A stretch of DNA of 26,693 nucleotides from CANLBN01 sp050298695 (GCA_050298695.1 JBNKUQ010000042.1:1-26693); one strand, 5' to 3'; shown: positions 14,468 to 23,127, numbered from the stretch's first letter. The notes: generated from the sequence alone by a model not told the origin. Program-made: numbers and translations.

Positions 14468-15328
14468 ATGCCTCAATTATCTGAACTTATTGAACTCTTG
14501 GATTTAGAACAAACAAGCCCCACAGAATTTATCGGCCACAGTATTGATATCGGCTCAGGACGGGTTTATGGAGGTCAAGTACTTGGCCAAGCCATTAGCG
14601 CGGCTCAAAAAACCATAGAAAAACAAAAAGCCACCGACAAAAGAAATATACACTCAGCCCACGCTTACTTTTTACGAGCCGGTGATCTTAATGTGCCTAT
14701 TACTTACAAAGTGGATATCACCCGCGATGGCAATTCTTACTCATCCCGTACTGTTACCGCACGTCAAAACGATAAAACCATTTTTACGTTGATGTGTTCT
14801 TTCCAAAAACCAGAACAATCCTCTCTTAATTACTGTGAACGAATTGATAGTAGTGCGCTATACAAAAAATGTGATGTCGGCATTAATTTAAAAGGTGACC
14901 CATCCATAAAACATCACTTTCACAGCCAAATATTAAGCCAGCAGCCCTTTTTAATGCGCTTACCGAATGAGGATGAAAACAACAAAGCACCGCTGGAATA
15001 TTTTTGTATTAAACCCGACGTCCGCTTGCCCAATGATGCGCAGATTCAACAACCACTGATGGCCTATATCTCGGATTTAAGATTACTGCCCTCTTCCCTC
15101 CGATCCACACCATACCGTTTTAGATTGGATGAAATTATGTTAGCGACGATTTGTCATGGCATCTGGTTTCACCGCGAGTGCAACCTGAATGAATGGCTAT
15201 TTGTTATTTGCGAGCCCCTTTCACTTTCCAACGGTAGAGGACTAGCGAAAGGTAGTATGTATAACCATGAGGGTGAATTGGTTGCCACTAGCATACAGGA
15301 AGGCGTTGTTAGACTTATCAGAAAATAA
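14468..15328 (+). CDS. tesB: Acyl-CoA thioesterase II
   Basis: Double-hotdog thioesterase hydrolysing medium- and long-chain acyl-CoA in the cytoplasm. The length from the ATG at 14468 is 286 residues, the same as E. coli TesB; a TTG two codons upstream is less likely. Family blocks visible are GRVYGGQVLGQAISAA, SAHAYFLRAGD, TRDGNSYSSRTVTARQ, FTLMCSFQKPE, LMAYISDLRLLPSSL, ICHGIWFHRECNLNEWLFV and GRGLAKGSMYNHEGELVATSIQEGVVR. The last two include the active-site Thr/Gln region (TSIQEGV) and the HG/SMWFHR loop. It is monocistronic with no obvious terminator. It has no functional tie to its neighbours. Confidence 0.95.
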   Translation: MPQLSELIELLDLEQTSPTEFIGHSIDIGSGRVYGGQVLGQAISAAQKTIEKQKATDKRNIHSAHAYFLRAGDLNVPITYKVDITRDGNSYSSRTVTARQNDKTIFTLMCSFQKPEQSSLNYCERIDSSALYKKCDVGINLKGDPSIKHHFHSQILSQQPFLMRLPNEDENNKAPLEYFCIKPDVRLPNDAQIQQPLMAYISDLRLLPSSLRSTPYRFRLDEIMLATICHGIWFHRECNLNEWLFVICEPLSLSNGRGLAKGSMYNHEGELVATSIQEGVVRLIRK

Positions 15329-15440
15329 AACGTTTTAGAGTGTTAAACTCAAGTTAATATGCGCTTAACATGTGAAATAATACATCGTAGTAACCACATA
15401 TAAAACATGGCTAATATTCGGAAATATTAAATAACAACTC

Positions 15441-15456
15441 CATTTTAGTGCGCATT
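15441..15456 (+). promoter_or_regulatory. 16-bp motif shared with the nasA upstream region
   Basis: CATTTTAGTGCGCATT here matches CATTCTAGTGCGTATT at 22906-22921 at 14 of 16 positions. Both lie upstream of nitrate-transporter promoters. The GCGC-ATTATTA-ATGC that follows on is a 6-of-8 match to the NtrC pattern GCAC-N7-GTGC. Confidence 0.45.
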
Positions 15457-15469
15457 ATTAATGCTGCAC

Positions 15470-15486
15470 CGCACTAATAACGTGCG
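15470..15486 (+). promoter_or_regulatory. NtrC-type enhancer site upstream of nrtA
   Basis: GCAC-TAATAAC-GTGC (15471-15485) has the exact arms and 7-bp spacing of NtrC sites such as those at E. coli glnA. It lies about 165 bp upstream of the predicted sigma-54 start, a normal enhancer distance. Confidence 0.6.
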
Positions 15487-15615
15487 CGCTTGAAAACCCT
15501 CACCCCAAAACAATGAAATTTAATTATCAAATTTAACGAGATTATTATCGCAAATAAGCCTCTAACTAACTGATTTAATTACTTATTAAAAATTAAATAT
15601 CAGTCAAAAATAAAG

Positions 15616-15632
15616 TTGGCAAACAAATTGCG
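15616..15632 (+). promoter_or_regulatory. Sigma-54 promoter of the nrtABD operon
   Basis: TTGGCA-N6-TTGC (GG at 15618-15619, GC at 15630-15631, exactly 10 bp between) fits the -24/-12 consensus TGGCAC-N5-TTGC well. Transcription would start near 15643. Confidence 0.68.
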
Positions 15633-15785
15633 ATGGTAAGTTGTGGAAGTAAATTGTGAAAAGAAGTATAGATGGCCAACAAATGATGTTTTTGATTTTA
15701 AAAAAATTACTAAACAAAATTAACAAAAACCACTCATTTTTCTTTTTCACTTTTTTACATGTCAACCTCATTAGGAGAAAAAGTA

Positions 15786-17165
15786 ATGCATCCTCATTTA
15801 TCATTTAAAAAGGTACTGAAACTATCCGCAATGATTTGTTCAAGCATTGCTATAAGCCTCAGTGCCAGCTCTGCAATGGCATTAAAACCAGAAAAAACTT
15901 CACTAAAATTTGGTTTTATAAAACTCACCGATATGGCTCCTCTCGCTATTGCTAAAGAGTTAGGGTATTTCGAAGACGAGGGTTTGGTTGTCGAATTAGA
16001 AGCGCAAGCTAACTGGAAGGTATTGCTAAATGGTGTTATTGACGGGCAACTCGATGGCGCCCACATGCTTGCAGGACAACCATTAGCAGCAACCATTGGT
16101 TTTGGTACCAAAGCCCATATCATCACGCCTTTTAGTATGGACTTAAATGGTAATGGTATTACCGTTTCCAATGCCGTCTGGGAAGAAATGAAAAAAAACA
16201 TTCCCGTTAAAAATGGTAAACCTATTCACCCCATCAAAGCCGATTACTTAAAGCCTGTTGTCGATAGCTACAACGCTGCGGGCAAGCCTTTTAAAATGGG
16301 GATGGTCTTCCCTGTATCCACTCATAACTATGAGTTGCGTTATTGGTTAGCCTCTGGCGGTATTCACCCTGGCTACTATGCACCTCACAAAGGTGACACC
16401 AAAGGCCAAATTGATGCCCAAGCCTTTTTATCCGTCACTCCTCCTCCGCAAATGCCTGCCACACTAGAAGCCGGCACTATTTATGGCTACTGTGTGGGCG
16501 AGCCTTGGAACCAACAAGCCGTGTTCAAAGGCATCGGGGTTCCGGTAATAACTGATTATGAAATTTGGAAAAACAATCCAGAAAAAGTGTTCGGTATCAC
16601 CAAAGAGTTTTCGGAAAAATATCCCAATACAACAGTTGCCGTAGTTAAAGCACTTATTCGCGCCGCCATGTGGTTAGATGCGGATAATAATGCGAACCGC
16701 CCCGAAGCTGTTAAATATTTATCGAAACCCTACTATGTCGGTGCCGATTACGATGTTATCGCGAACTCGATGACAGGAACCTTCGAATACGAAAAAGGAG
16801 ATAAGCGTGAAGTACCCGACTTTAATGTTTTCTTCCGTTACAACGCGACTTACCCTTACTACTCCGATGCTATTTGGTATTTAACGCAAATGCGTCGCTG
16901 GGGACAGATTGCTGAAGCAAAAGATGATGCTTGGTACAAAAAAATCGCTGCCGATGTTTATCGACCCGATATCTACACAAAAGCAGCAAAAATGCTGATT
17001 GATGAGGGTGAAGCAGATGCAAAAGACTTCCCTAACTTTGACACTGAAACAGGATTTAAACCAGCACAAACAGGCTTTATTGATGGCATTACCTTCGATG
17101 GTAATAAGCCAAGCGAATACATCAATAAATTCTCTATTGGTTTAAAAGCTGACCAAGTATTGTAA
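15786..17165 (+). CDS. nrtA: Nitrate ABC transporter, periplasmic substrate-binding protein
   Basis: A NrtA/CmpA/NasF-family binding protein of 459 residues that delivers nitrate (or nitrite, cyanate) to the NrtB-NrtD importer. It has a Sec signal peptide (FKKVLKLSAMICSSIAISLSASSAMA, cleavage near residue 32, no lipobox). It continues with the family opening LKFGFIKLTDMAPLAIAKELGYFEDEGL, then DGQLDGAHMLAGQPL, FPVSTHNYELRYWLASGG, GYCVGEPWNQQAV and FFRYNATYPYYSDAIWYLTQM. The first ATG of the frame (15759) is rejected: AGGAG lies 8 nt before 15786 and only that start gives a normal signal peptide. It is the first gene of nrtA-nrtB-nrtD. The upstream sigma-54 and NtrC elements imply nitrogen-limitation control, as in Klebsiella nasF. 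Confidence 0.93.
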   Translation: MHPHLSFKKVLKLSAMICSSIAISLSASSAMALKPEKTSLKFGFIKLTDMAPLAIAKELGYFEDEGLVVELEAQANWKVLLNGVIDGQLDGAHMLAGQPLAATIGFGTKAHIITPFSMDLNGNGITVSNAVWEEMKKNIPVKNGKPIHPIKADYLKPVVDSYNAAGKPFKMGMVFPVSTHNYELRYWLASGGIHPGYYAPHKGDTKGQIDAQAFLSVTPPPQMPATLEAGTIYGYCVGEPWNQQAVFKGIGVPVITDYEIWKNNPEKVFGITKEFSEKYPNTTVAVVKALIRAAMWLDADNNANRPEAVKYLSKPYYVGADYDVIANSMTGTFEYEKGDKREVPDFNVFFRYNATYPYYSDAIWYLTQMRRWGQIAEAKDDAWYKKIAADVYRPDIYTKAAKMLIDEGEADAKDFPNFDTETGFKPAQTGFIDGITFDGNKPSEYINKFSIGLKADQVL

Positions 17166-17178
17166 ACACAAAGTAAAT

Positions 17179-18195
17179 ATGGAAAGTCGTATGAGTATCA
17201 CTTCATTGTTAACGCAACCGCTACAACCATTGCGAACGCTTTATGAAGAAGGCATTAGCCGCGATCAAATTGCCGGTATTCTAAAAGCGGTCGGTTTACC
17301 ATTGATTGGTTTACTGATGTTTTTGTTTTTGTGGCAACAAGCATCGAATAATATTGTGACTTCCCTTGGCAATTTTCCAGGGCCTGCTGAAGTCGTCACA
17401 CAATTCAAAAATTTAGTCGCGGAACATAATGAAGAACGGGCTAATGTGACACAAAAATACGAACGCCAGCGTATCCGCAATGAAAAGAAATTAGCAAAAG
17501 ATCCTAATGCCGAGGTTGTATGGCGAGAATACAAAAGTCGCGTCACTTTCTTTGATCAAATCCTTACCAGCCTTATTACCGTATTGTGTGGCTTTGCTGT
17601 AGCCACACTGATTGCAATACCGGTAGGCATTGTTATAGGTTTAAGCGCTGGAACTTATGCCGCGATTAATCCAATTATTCAAACCTTGAAGCCAGTTTCC
17701 CCCCTGGCTTGGTTACCCTTGGTCACCATGGTCGTGAGTGCACTTTATGTATCGGATGATCCAAGCGTTTCAAAATCATTTTTGGTTTCTATGTTTACGG
17801 TTTCCCTGTGTTGTTTATGGCCCACGATGATTAATACCGCGGTTGGTGTTGCAGGTGTTAACAAAGATTTAAACAATGTTAGCCAAGTGTTACGTCTCGG
17901 CTGGCTAACGCATGTTCGTAAAATCGTTTTACCTTTTGCCATCCCCATGATATTTACCGGTATGCGCTTATCGATCGGTATTGCCTGGATGGTATTGATT
18001 GCCGCAGAAATGCTGGCGCAAAACCCTGGCTTAGGTAAATTTGTGTGGGATGAATTCCAAAATGGTAGTTCAAATTCTTTAGGGCGAATTATGGTTGCCA
18101 TCCTGGTTATTGGCTTTATTGGATTTCTGTTAGACCGCTTAATGTTGATGATTCAACAATGGGTAAACTGGGATAAATCCGCTGTAATACGGTAA
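17179..18195 (+). CDS. nrtB: Nitrate ABC transporter permease
   Basis: Inner-membrane permease of 338 residues. A first membrane segment (about 38-55, AVGLPLIGLLMFLFLWQQA) is followed by a charged, coiled-coil-like segment (about 75-120, EHNEERANVTQKYERQRIRNEKKL split by no break). A five-helix core then carries the ATPase-docking EAA-type loop near VLRLGWLTHVRKIVLPFAIPMI. The protein ends with ILVIGFIGFLLDRLMLMIQQWV. It starts 13 nt after nrtA. An in-frame ATG at 17191 has GGA seven nt upstream and is an equally good start. The pronounced hydrophilic insertion before the transmembrane core is typical of NrtB-type permeases as I recall. Confidence 0.92.
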   Translation: MESRMSITSLLTQPLQPLRTLYEEGISRDQIAGILKAVGLPLIGLLMFLFLWQQASNNIVTSLGNFPGPAEVVTQFKNLVAEHNEERANVTQKYERQRIRNEKKLAKDPNAEVVWREYKSRVTFFDQILTSLITVLCGFAVATLIAIPVGIVIGLSAGTYAAINPIIQTLKPVSPLAWLPLVTMVVSALYVSDDPSVSKSFLVSMFTVSLCCLWPTMINTAVGVAGVNKDLNNVSQVLRLGWLTHVRKIVLPFAIPMIFTGMRLSIGIAWMVLIAAEMLAQNPGLGKFVWDEFQNGSSNSLGRIMVAILVIGFIGFLLDRLMLMIQQWVNWDKSAVIR

Positions 18196-18241
18196 TAAAT
18201 AAGGCTTATCTCGCCCTCAAATAGCTGAACTAAAGGAAAAT

Positions 18242-19099
18242 ATGATGAAACAACATTTTTTAGAAATTTCCAAAGCCAGTATTGAATTCCCCACGCCCAA
18301 AGGGCCATTTAAAGCACTGAATGGCATTAGTTTGGATATTGAAAAAGGCGAATTTGTCTCCTTAATTGGACACTCGGGCTGTGGTAAATCAACAGTACTT
18401 AATATTGTTGCTGGTCTGTATCAAGCGACCGAAGGCGGCGTTATTCTAGAAGGTAAAGAAGTCAACGAACCAGGCCCCGAACGTGCAGTTGTTTTTCAAA
18501 ACCACTCATTGCTACCATGGTTGACGGCCTACCAAAATGTTGAATTGGCCGTTAAACAAGTTTTTAAAAAAACAAAAACCAAAGCAGAAATAAAAGATTG
18601 GATTGAACACAATCTAACACTAGTTCATATGGAACACGCCATGCACAAACGTCCAGATGAAATTTCTGGCGGTATGAAACAACGAGTGGGCATCGCTCGT
18701 GCACTAGCGATGCAACCTAAGGTGCTACTAATGGACGAACCTTTTGGTGCTCTTGACGCACTCACTCGCGCGCATTTACAAGACTCGGTGATGGAAATTC
18801 AAAATAAACTGGGGAATACCGTTATCATGATCACCCATGATGTTGACGAAGCAGTACTATTATCAGACCGTATCGTCATGATGACCAATGGCCCCGCTGC
18901 GACCATCGGAGAAATTCTGACTATTGATTTAGAAAGACCAAGGAACCGCCTAGAGTTAGCAGACGACGCTGGCTACAATCATTATCGTTCAGACGTACTG
19001 CGCTTTTTATATGAAAAGCAGCGCAAGGTAGAACCTTTTGAAAAAACAAAAGATGAAGCAAATAAAACGAAAAAAAAGCCATCGGCTAAAGTCGCTTAA
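18242..19099 (+). CDS. nrtD: Nitrate ABC transporter ATP-binding protein
   Basis: Cytoplasmic ATPase of 285 residues powering NrtB. Walker A GHSGCGKST (about 43-51), Q-loop FQNHSLLPW, signature ISGGMKQRVGIARA, Walker B VLLMDEP, D-loop GALDA and the switch His in MITHDVDEA are all present. It is a stand-alone ATPase, i.e. NrtD-like, without the NrtA-like C-terminal regulatory domain of cyanobacterial NrtC. AAGGAAAA precedes the ATG. The C-terminus is a Lys-rich tail. It is the last gene of the operon and is followed by a bidirectional stem-loop. Confidence 0.94.
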   Translation: MMKQHFLEISKASIEFPTPKGPFKALNGISLDIEKGEFVSLIGHSGCGKSTVLNIVAGLYQATEGGVILEGKEVNEPGPERAVVFQNHSLLPWLTAYQNVELAVKQVFKKTKTKAEIKDWIEHNLTLVHMEHAMHKRPDEISGGMKQRVGIARALAMQPKVLLMDEPFGALDALTRAHLQDSVMEIQNKLGNTVIMITHDVDEAVLLSDRIVMMTNGPAATIGEILTIDLERPRNRLELADDAGYNHYRSDVLRFLYEKQRKVEPFEKTKDEANKTKKKPSAKVA

Positions 19100-19110
19100 G
19101 TAAAAATAGA

Positions 19111-19146
19111 AATGTAAACCTAACTTATTAGTACTAGGTTTACATT
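19111..19146. terminator. Stem-loop between convergent nrtD and kinase genes
   Basis: A perfect 12-bp stem AATGTAAACCTA/TAGGTTTACATT with a 12-nt loop lies between the two stop codons. It is AT-rich with T-runs nearby on the plus side, so it probably serves both strands. Confidence 0.75.
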
Positions 19147-19166
19147 TTCCATACATTTTTTCAGAA

Positions 19167-20936
19167 CTACAAAAATATCCACTGCAGGATAATGACCAAT
19201 CCTAACAGACAAGACAAACATTGCCAAAATAAAACGGGGTTTCTCTCTATCAAAGGTGATTGTCGGTGGCCTTTGACTAATTTTTCATTTGGCTCACACA
19301 AATCGACCATAAACTCTGATAGTGCTTCATAACGATACTGAATAGATGGATTCGTTGCTTTTTTCAAAGCAAAATCAATCCATATAGGAATATCTTTGCG
19401 ATAGTCAGTTAATGATCGGTACCTCCATTCGCTAGTACTCTTGGGCAGTCTTCTATGAGCATGCCCCATATTAAACGGTTGCTTTCCCGTAAGCATTTCA
19501 TAAATGATAACTCCCAGTGAAAAAAGATCGGAACGAATATCCGCCTCTCCTCTCATCAAATATTCCGGCGCGATATAATTTACCGAACCAACAGGAATAT
19601 TTTCTATTACAGGACTTGCCATCTCACTCAAACCAGCAACCTTTACTGTTCCAAAGTCAATTAGTTTAATACTACCATCGTTACACATCATAATATTTTC
19701 GGGTTTAAGATCTCGATGAATCATTTCCATTCTTTGAAATACCCTTAAACCCACAATAATTCCTCGAGCTATATCACGAGCCTTTTCAAGTGATGTACAA
19801 GGGTTATCATGCATCCACTGGCGCAAGGTTTGACCATCAAGGTATTCCGCTAGTAAATATAAAAATCGACTACCACTATCTGGAGGATAAATTTTCATAA
19901 CACTCTCATGGTTCATTCTCATTCCCACCCACTGCTCGCGAATAAAGCCCTCCAAATACTGTACATCCTCAGAAAAATTTTCAGATGGTGCCTTTAATAC
20001 ATAAGGCCGATTATGTTCTGGGTGCTGAACAAGATATAAATGGCTACGCGTACCGCTATGTATCACCCTCTTAACAACGTAGCCATCAATCTTCATTCCT
20101 ATATCCATTACTGGAGGAATAACTAATTGCGTTAACTGCCTATGCACCTCATCCAAAGAAGCAAGTGGCAGGGCTTCTACTCTTACTAGCAAACAAGTGA
20201 CATTATCATCACTACCACATTGAATAGCGTGTTCAACAATCGTTTTAGCCGTATCCTCCAAGCTTTCATTAGTTTCGAGCGCTTGGCGTATTTCCGCAGG
20301 TGTTACGAACTCATGAACACCATCACTTGTTAAAATAAATACATCACCAACTTCAACGTCTTCTTGTTTATAATCAATTTCCAAGCGATTATCGATCCCC
20401 AAGGCCCGAGTTAGTATGCTGCGATCCCCCCCTACATGAACGTGGTCTCTCGTCAAACACTCTAAACGCTGTCCTTTTTGATAACGATAAATACGGCTAT
20501 CACCCACATGAAATAAATGCACTTTATTTGACTTAATAATTAAACCACTGAATGTCGTAACAAAACCGTTATGACGGGCAGATGCCTGTTGACCGTGATG
20601 GAATAACCAGGAATTAAGAGAAGAGAGAATTTTAGATGCCGCTGTACGCACCGTCCATGTATCCGGTGAGGCGTAATAATCATCGACAAACTGAGAGACT
20701 GCCATTTGACTTGCTTGTTGGGCATTGTCACTACTACTCACGCCATCCGATAAACAGGCAACAATACCTTTCACATCCGCTAAATGGTTTTTGGGGGCCA
20801 AAGCGCCAAAAGCATCTTGGTTTTCTGGTTTAAGCCCCGCGGAGGTATAGCCTCCAAATGCCACTCTTAGTTTTTTATCACTTTGTGAAATCATCATCCT
20901 AGAAAAATCAGTTGGATTGTTCTCAGGGCGAGTCAT
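19167..20936 (-). CDS. PP2C phosphatase-Ser/Thr kinase fusion, membrane-anchored
   Basis: A bifunctional signalling protein of 589 residues. The N-terminal PP2C phosphatase (about 20-250) keeps its metal-binding Asp residues in ENQD (D41), CLSDGVS (D64), LTSDGVHEF (D205) and GSDDNVT (D244), plus HVGDSRIY. The C-terminal kinase (about 285-545) has a degenerate Gly-loop (VIHSGTRSHLYLV), the ATP Lys in YVLKAP (K315), HRDLKPENIM (D409), DFG (D427) and an APEY segment, so both halves look active. A single C-terminal helix (about 569-588, FWQCLSCLLGLVIILQWIFL) should hold it in the inner membrane. I start at the ATG at 20936, which has AGG eight nt upstream; an ATG at 20987 would add 17 residues without a ribosome site. 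It lies between two nitrate transporters. I recall a similar kinase gene beside nasA and nirBD in Pseudomonas aeruginosa. Targets are unknown. Confidence 0.88.
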   Translation of the reverse strand: MTRPENNPTDFSRMMISQSDKKLRVAFGGYTSAGLKPENQDAFGALAPKNHLADVKGIVACLSDGVSSSDNAQQASQMAVSQFVDDYYASPDTWTVRTAASKILSSLNSWLFHHGQQASARHNGFVTTFSGLIIKSNKVHLFHVGDSRIYRYQKGQRLECLTRDHVHVGGDRSILTRALGIDNRLEIDYKQEDVEVGDVFILTSDGVHEFVTPAEIRQALETNESLEDTAKTIVEHAIQCGSDDNVTCLLVRVEALPLASLDEVHRQLTQLVIPPVMDIGMKIDGYVVKRVIHSGTRSHLYLVQHPEHNRPYVLKAPSENFSEDVQYLEGFIREQWVGMRMNHESVMKIYPPDSGSRFLYLLAEYLDGQTLRQWMHDNPCTSLEKARDIARGIIVGLRVFQRMEMIHRDLKPENIMMCNDGSIKLIDFGTVKVAGLSEMASPVIENIPVGSVNYIAPEYLMRGEADIRSDLFSLGVIIYEMLTGKQPFNMGHAHRRLPKSTSEWRYRSLTDYRKDIPIWIDFALKKATNPSIQYRYEALSEFMVDLCEPNEKLVKGHRQSPLIERNPVLFWQCLSCLLGLVIILQWIFL

Positions 20937-21095
20937 ATTTTTCGCCTGACGGAAAATAGGGCCACCCTGTGAGCAATAGGCATTCATCGAGAGAGAGTGT
21001 GCTCAAATATTTGCAAGATACTGATTTCGTAGAATATTTCATTCTATGCACGCCGCCAACTGATTTTTCTAGGATTATATGTAATATGGTTAAAG

Positions 21096-21129
21096 AAAAA
21101 AGGCATTGTGTGGACACAATGCCTTTTTT
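21096..21129 (-). terminator. Rho-independent terminator after nasA
   Basis: A perfect 9-bp stem GGCATTGTG/CACAATGCC with a 4-nt loop is flanked by six A and six T, so it works in both directions. It lies 70 nt past the nasA stop and upstream of the kinase gene, so the kinase is probably transcribed separately or by read-through. Confidence 0.92.
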
Positions 21130-21198
21130 CTAGGTAAATTATCTAGAGCTTCTTTCTAAATAACGTCAATATAAGCAACTCTGATCAGTAACTCTGAC

Positions 21199-22668
21199 CT
21201 AAGTAACATCAATCAACTCTACGCTACCATCTTCTTTTACTTCAGCCATTTTGCCTGAGGGTTCACTCATAAACAATAATGTCACAAAGCCAATAACAGC
21301 CGTGCCTGCGATTACCAAGAAGAAAGTACTGTAATCGACAAAAGTTAATATCGTTAAATAAGTTACCGCTCCAACATTTCCATAGGCACCCGTCATACCG
21401 GCAATTTGTCCCGTCAAGCGACGTTTAATTAAAGGCACAACGGCAAATACCGCGCCTTCACCAGATTGCACAAAGAAAGAACACGCCATAGCCGCAATCA
21501 CTGCCAACCACACAGCCCATGTGCTATTTACAAGCGACATCAAAAAATAACCTCCGGCAAGACCCGCGGTTAAAATTAACAACGTTGATTTTCGGCCAAA
21601 TTTATCCGAAATAAAGCCACCCAAGGGGCGAGACATTAGGTTCATAAACGCATAAGCTGAGGCAACCATACCCGCAACCACAGGTGACAGCTCAAAAGTC
21701 TCCGCGAAAAATAGCGGCAACATGGAAACAACCGCCAGCTCAGAACCAAAGGTCGCAAAATATAATATATTAAGCACAGCAACCTGCTTAAATTTATATT
21801 GATGCAGCTCAGGCACAGGCTCAACAAATACATTCTTGTTAACCTGCCATACTTTATAAACCTCTAAAAAATACAGTAACGCTAAACCAATATAAATGAT
21901 ATTAACCACAAGGGCACTGAGCATTTTGATACCGGAGGGAGAGAGTTTCCACGCAAGTAAAGCCAAAGCGGCATACATTGGTAGCTTCATCAAAAGCAGG
22001 AAAAAGAAATCAAATTTACTGGTGACTTCCATCGCTCCCAAATTTTTAGGACGGAAGTAGGTAGAACCCTTAGGTGTATCACTCACATTTAAATAATAAA
22101 TAAATGAAAATATCAAGCTCATCGCACCCGTTACCGCAATCGCATAACGCCAACCATTTTCTTCTCCACCCAGCCACAAGGCTAAAGCAGGTAAAGTAAA
22201 TGCACCAGCCGCCGAGCCAAAATTACCCCAGCCACCATAAATGCCCTCCGCTGTTCCCAGCTCATTCGCAGGAAACCACTCAGAAACCATACGAATACCA
22301 ATCACAAACCCAGCACCAATAAACCCAAGCATAAAACGGGCAACTGCAGCTTGAACAAAGCTATCAGCCATGGCAAACATAAAACAAGGAATCGAGCAAA
22401 CCGCTAATAACATGGAATAGACAATGCGAGGTCCATACTTATCCGTCAGCATACCAATAACCACTCGGGCGGGAATGGTTAATGCCACATTGAGAATAAG
22501 CAGCGTTTTAATTTCAGCCGTCGTTAAGCCCAAGTCAAGCTTGAGATACTGTAACAACGGAGCTAAGTTGAACCACACCACAAAAGTGATGAAAAATGCG
22601 ATCCAACTTAGATGTAATACTTTCATCTTCCCCGAAAAAGAAAAGATATTAAATTTATCGACTGTCAT
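21199..22668 (-). CDS. nasA: MFS nitrate/nitrite transporter (NarK/NasA type)
   Basis: Nitrate-nitrite-porter family carrier of 489 residues with about 12 membrane helices. Both nitrate-signature segments are visible, GGWGNFGSAAGAF in the first half and GAYGNVGAVTY in the second, as is the substrate-binding Arg region RVVIGMLTDKYGPR after helix 2. There is one longer central loop (TYFRPKNLGAMEVTSKFDF). The ATG at 22668 gives the normal N-terminus; the frame continues to a TTG at 22710, but this lies within the predicted sigma-54 promoter. The likely role is nitrate uptake for assimilation, alongside the ABC importer. Which anion it prefers cannot be told. Confidence 0.92.
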   Translation of the reverse strand: MTVDKFNIFSFSGKMKVLHLSWIAFFITFVVWFNLAPLLQYLKLDLGLTTAEIKTLLILNVALTIPARVVIGMLTDKYGPRIVYSMLLAVCSIPCFMFAMADSFVQAAVARFMLGFIGAGFVIGIRMVSEWFPANELGTAEGIYGGWGNFGSAAGAFTLPALALWLGGEENGWRYAIAVTGAMSLIFSFIYYLNVSDTPKGSTYFRPKNLGAMEVTSKFDFFFLLLMKLPMYAALALLAWKLSPSGIKMLSALVVNIIYIGLALLYFLEVYKVWQVNKNVFVEPVPELHQYKFKQVAVLNILYFATFGSELAVVSMLPLFFAETFELSPVVAGMVASAYAFMNLMSRPLGGFISDKFGRKSTLLILTAGLAGGYFLMSLVNSTWAVWLAVIAAMACSFFVQSGEGAVFAVVPLIKRRLTGQIAGMTGAYGNVGAVTYLTILTFVDYSTFFLVIAGTAVIGFVTLLFMSEPSGKMAEVKEDGSVELIDVT

Positions 22669-22706
22669 AGAAGGCCTATCTGCATTATATAAACGAATCG
22701 ATAACA

Positions 22707-22722
22707 GCAAATACTATACCAG
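22707..22722 (-). promoter_or_regulatory. Sigma-54-like promoter of nasA
   Basis: On the minus strand CTGGTATAGTATTTGCT fits YTGGCAYR-N4-TTGCW with one mismatch (T for C after GG). GG (22719-22720) and GC (22707-22708) are exactly 10 bp apart. Transcription would start near 22695, about 27 nt before the ATG. Confidence 0.55.
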
Positions 22723-23092
22723 TCCCGCCATAAAACTTTTTCTCCAAACTAATTTGTTCTTAATATAGGCAAATATGTCATTAAAATGCACTATTATTAA
22801 TCATTTTCGGTGCAATCCCCCTTTTTAAAATGCGGTAAACAAACTACAACTTATCAATTTAATGATAAAAATTAAGAAAATATTAAAATATAAAAAAAAC
22901 AGCCACATTCTAGTGCGTATTTACAAGCATAAAATGTAGATAGTTATTTTTTGGTGCAATAGAATACTCTTTTCTCTGTTAGCTAATCGATAACCATTAA
23001 AAATATAAGGTTATATGAGACTTATCTATATTTATCTTGACCAGGCAGCCTGAACAGATAACGGTAAGCTTCCCTATTCCCTACTAAGAACA
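22723..23092. other. Intergenic control region between nasA and fnr
   Basis: Very AT-rich and non-coding. Half-sites of NtrC type occur at 22787-22791 (TGCAC), 22809-22814 (GGTGCA) and 22953-22958 (GGTGCA). The CATTCTAGTGCGTATT motif lies at 22906-22921. No gene was seen. Confidence 0.5.
22906..22921. promoter_or_regulatory. Second copy of the nitrate-transporter upstream motif
   Basis: CATTCTAGTGCGTATT matches 14 of 16 positions of the copy at 15441-15456. Relative to the transcript it controls it is in the opposite orientation from the nrtA copy. It lies about 210 bp upstream of the predicted nasA start. Confidence 0.4.
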
Positions 23093-23098
23093 TATACT
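23093..23098 (+). promoter_or_regulatory. Candidate -10 of fnr
   Basis: TATACT (5 of 6) lies 30 bp before the ATG. The -35 at 17-bp distance (TTCCCT) is poor. Two same-orientation FNR half-sites ATCAA (23105-23109, 23117-23121) follow, but no full box. Confidence 0.35.
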
Positions 23099-23127
23099 GC
23101 TCACATCAAAATACTGATCAAGCCAAT

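Larger units (their letters stand above)
15329..15785. other. Upstream control region of the nrt operon
   Basis: This 457-bp region has no gene. It contains NtrC-like sites around 15441-15485, a sigma-54 promoter at 15616-15632 and a transcribed leader of about 140 nt. I looked for the paired hexaloop hairpins of ANTAR (NasR/NasT) antitermination and for an intrinsic terminator in the leader and saw neither. Confidence 0.6.

Noticed and set aside
15643..15785. NasR/NasT (ANTAR) antitermination leader before nrtA
   Set aside because: No pair of hexaloop hairpins and no intrinsic terminator is visible in the leader.
23105..23121. FNR autoregulatory box in the fnr promoter
   Set aside because: Only two ATCAA half-sites in the same orientation are present, not TTGAT-N4-ATCAA.
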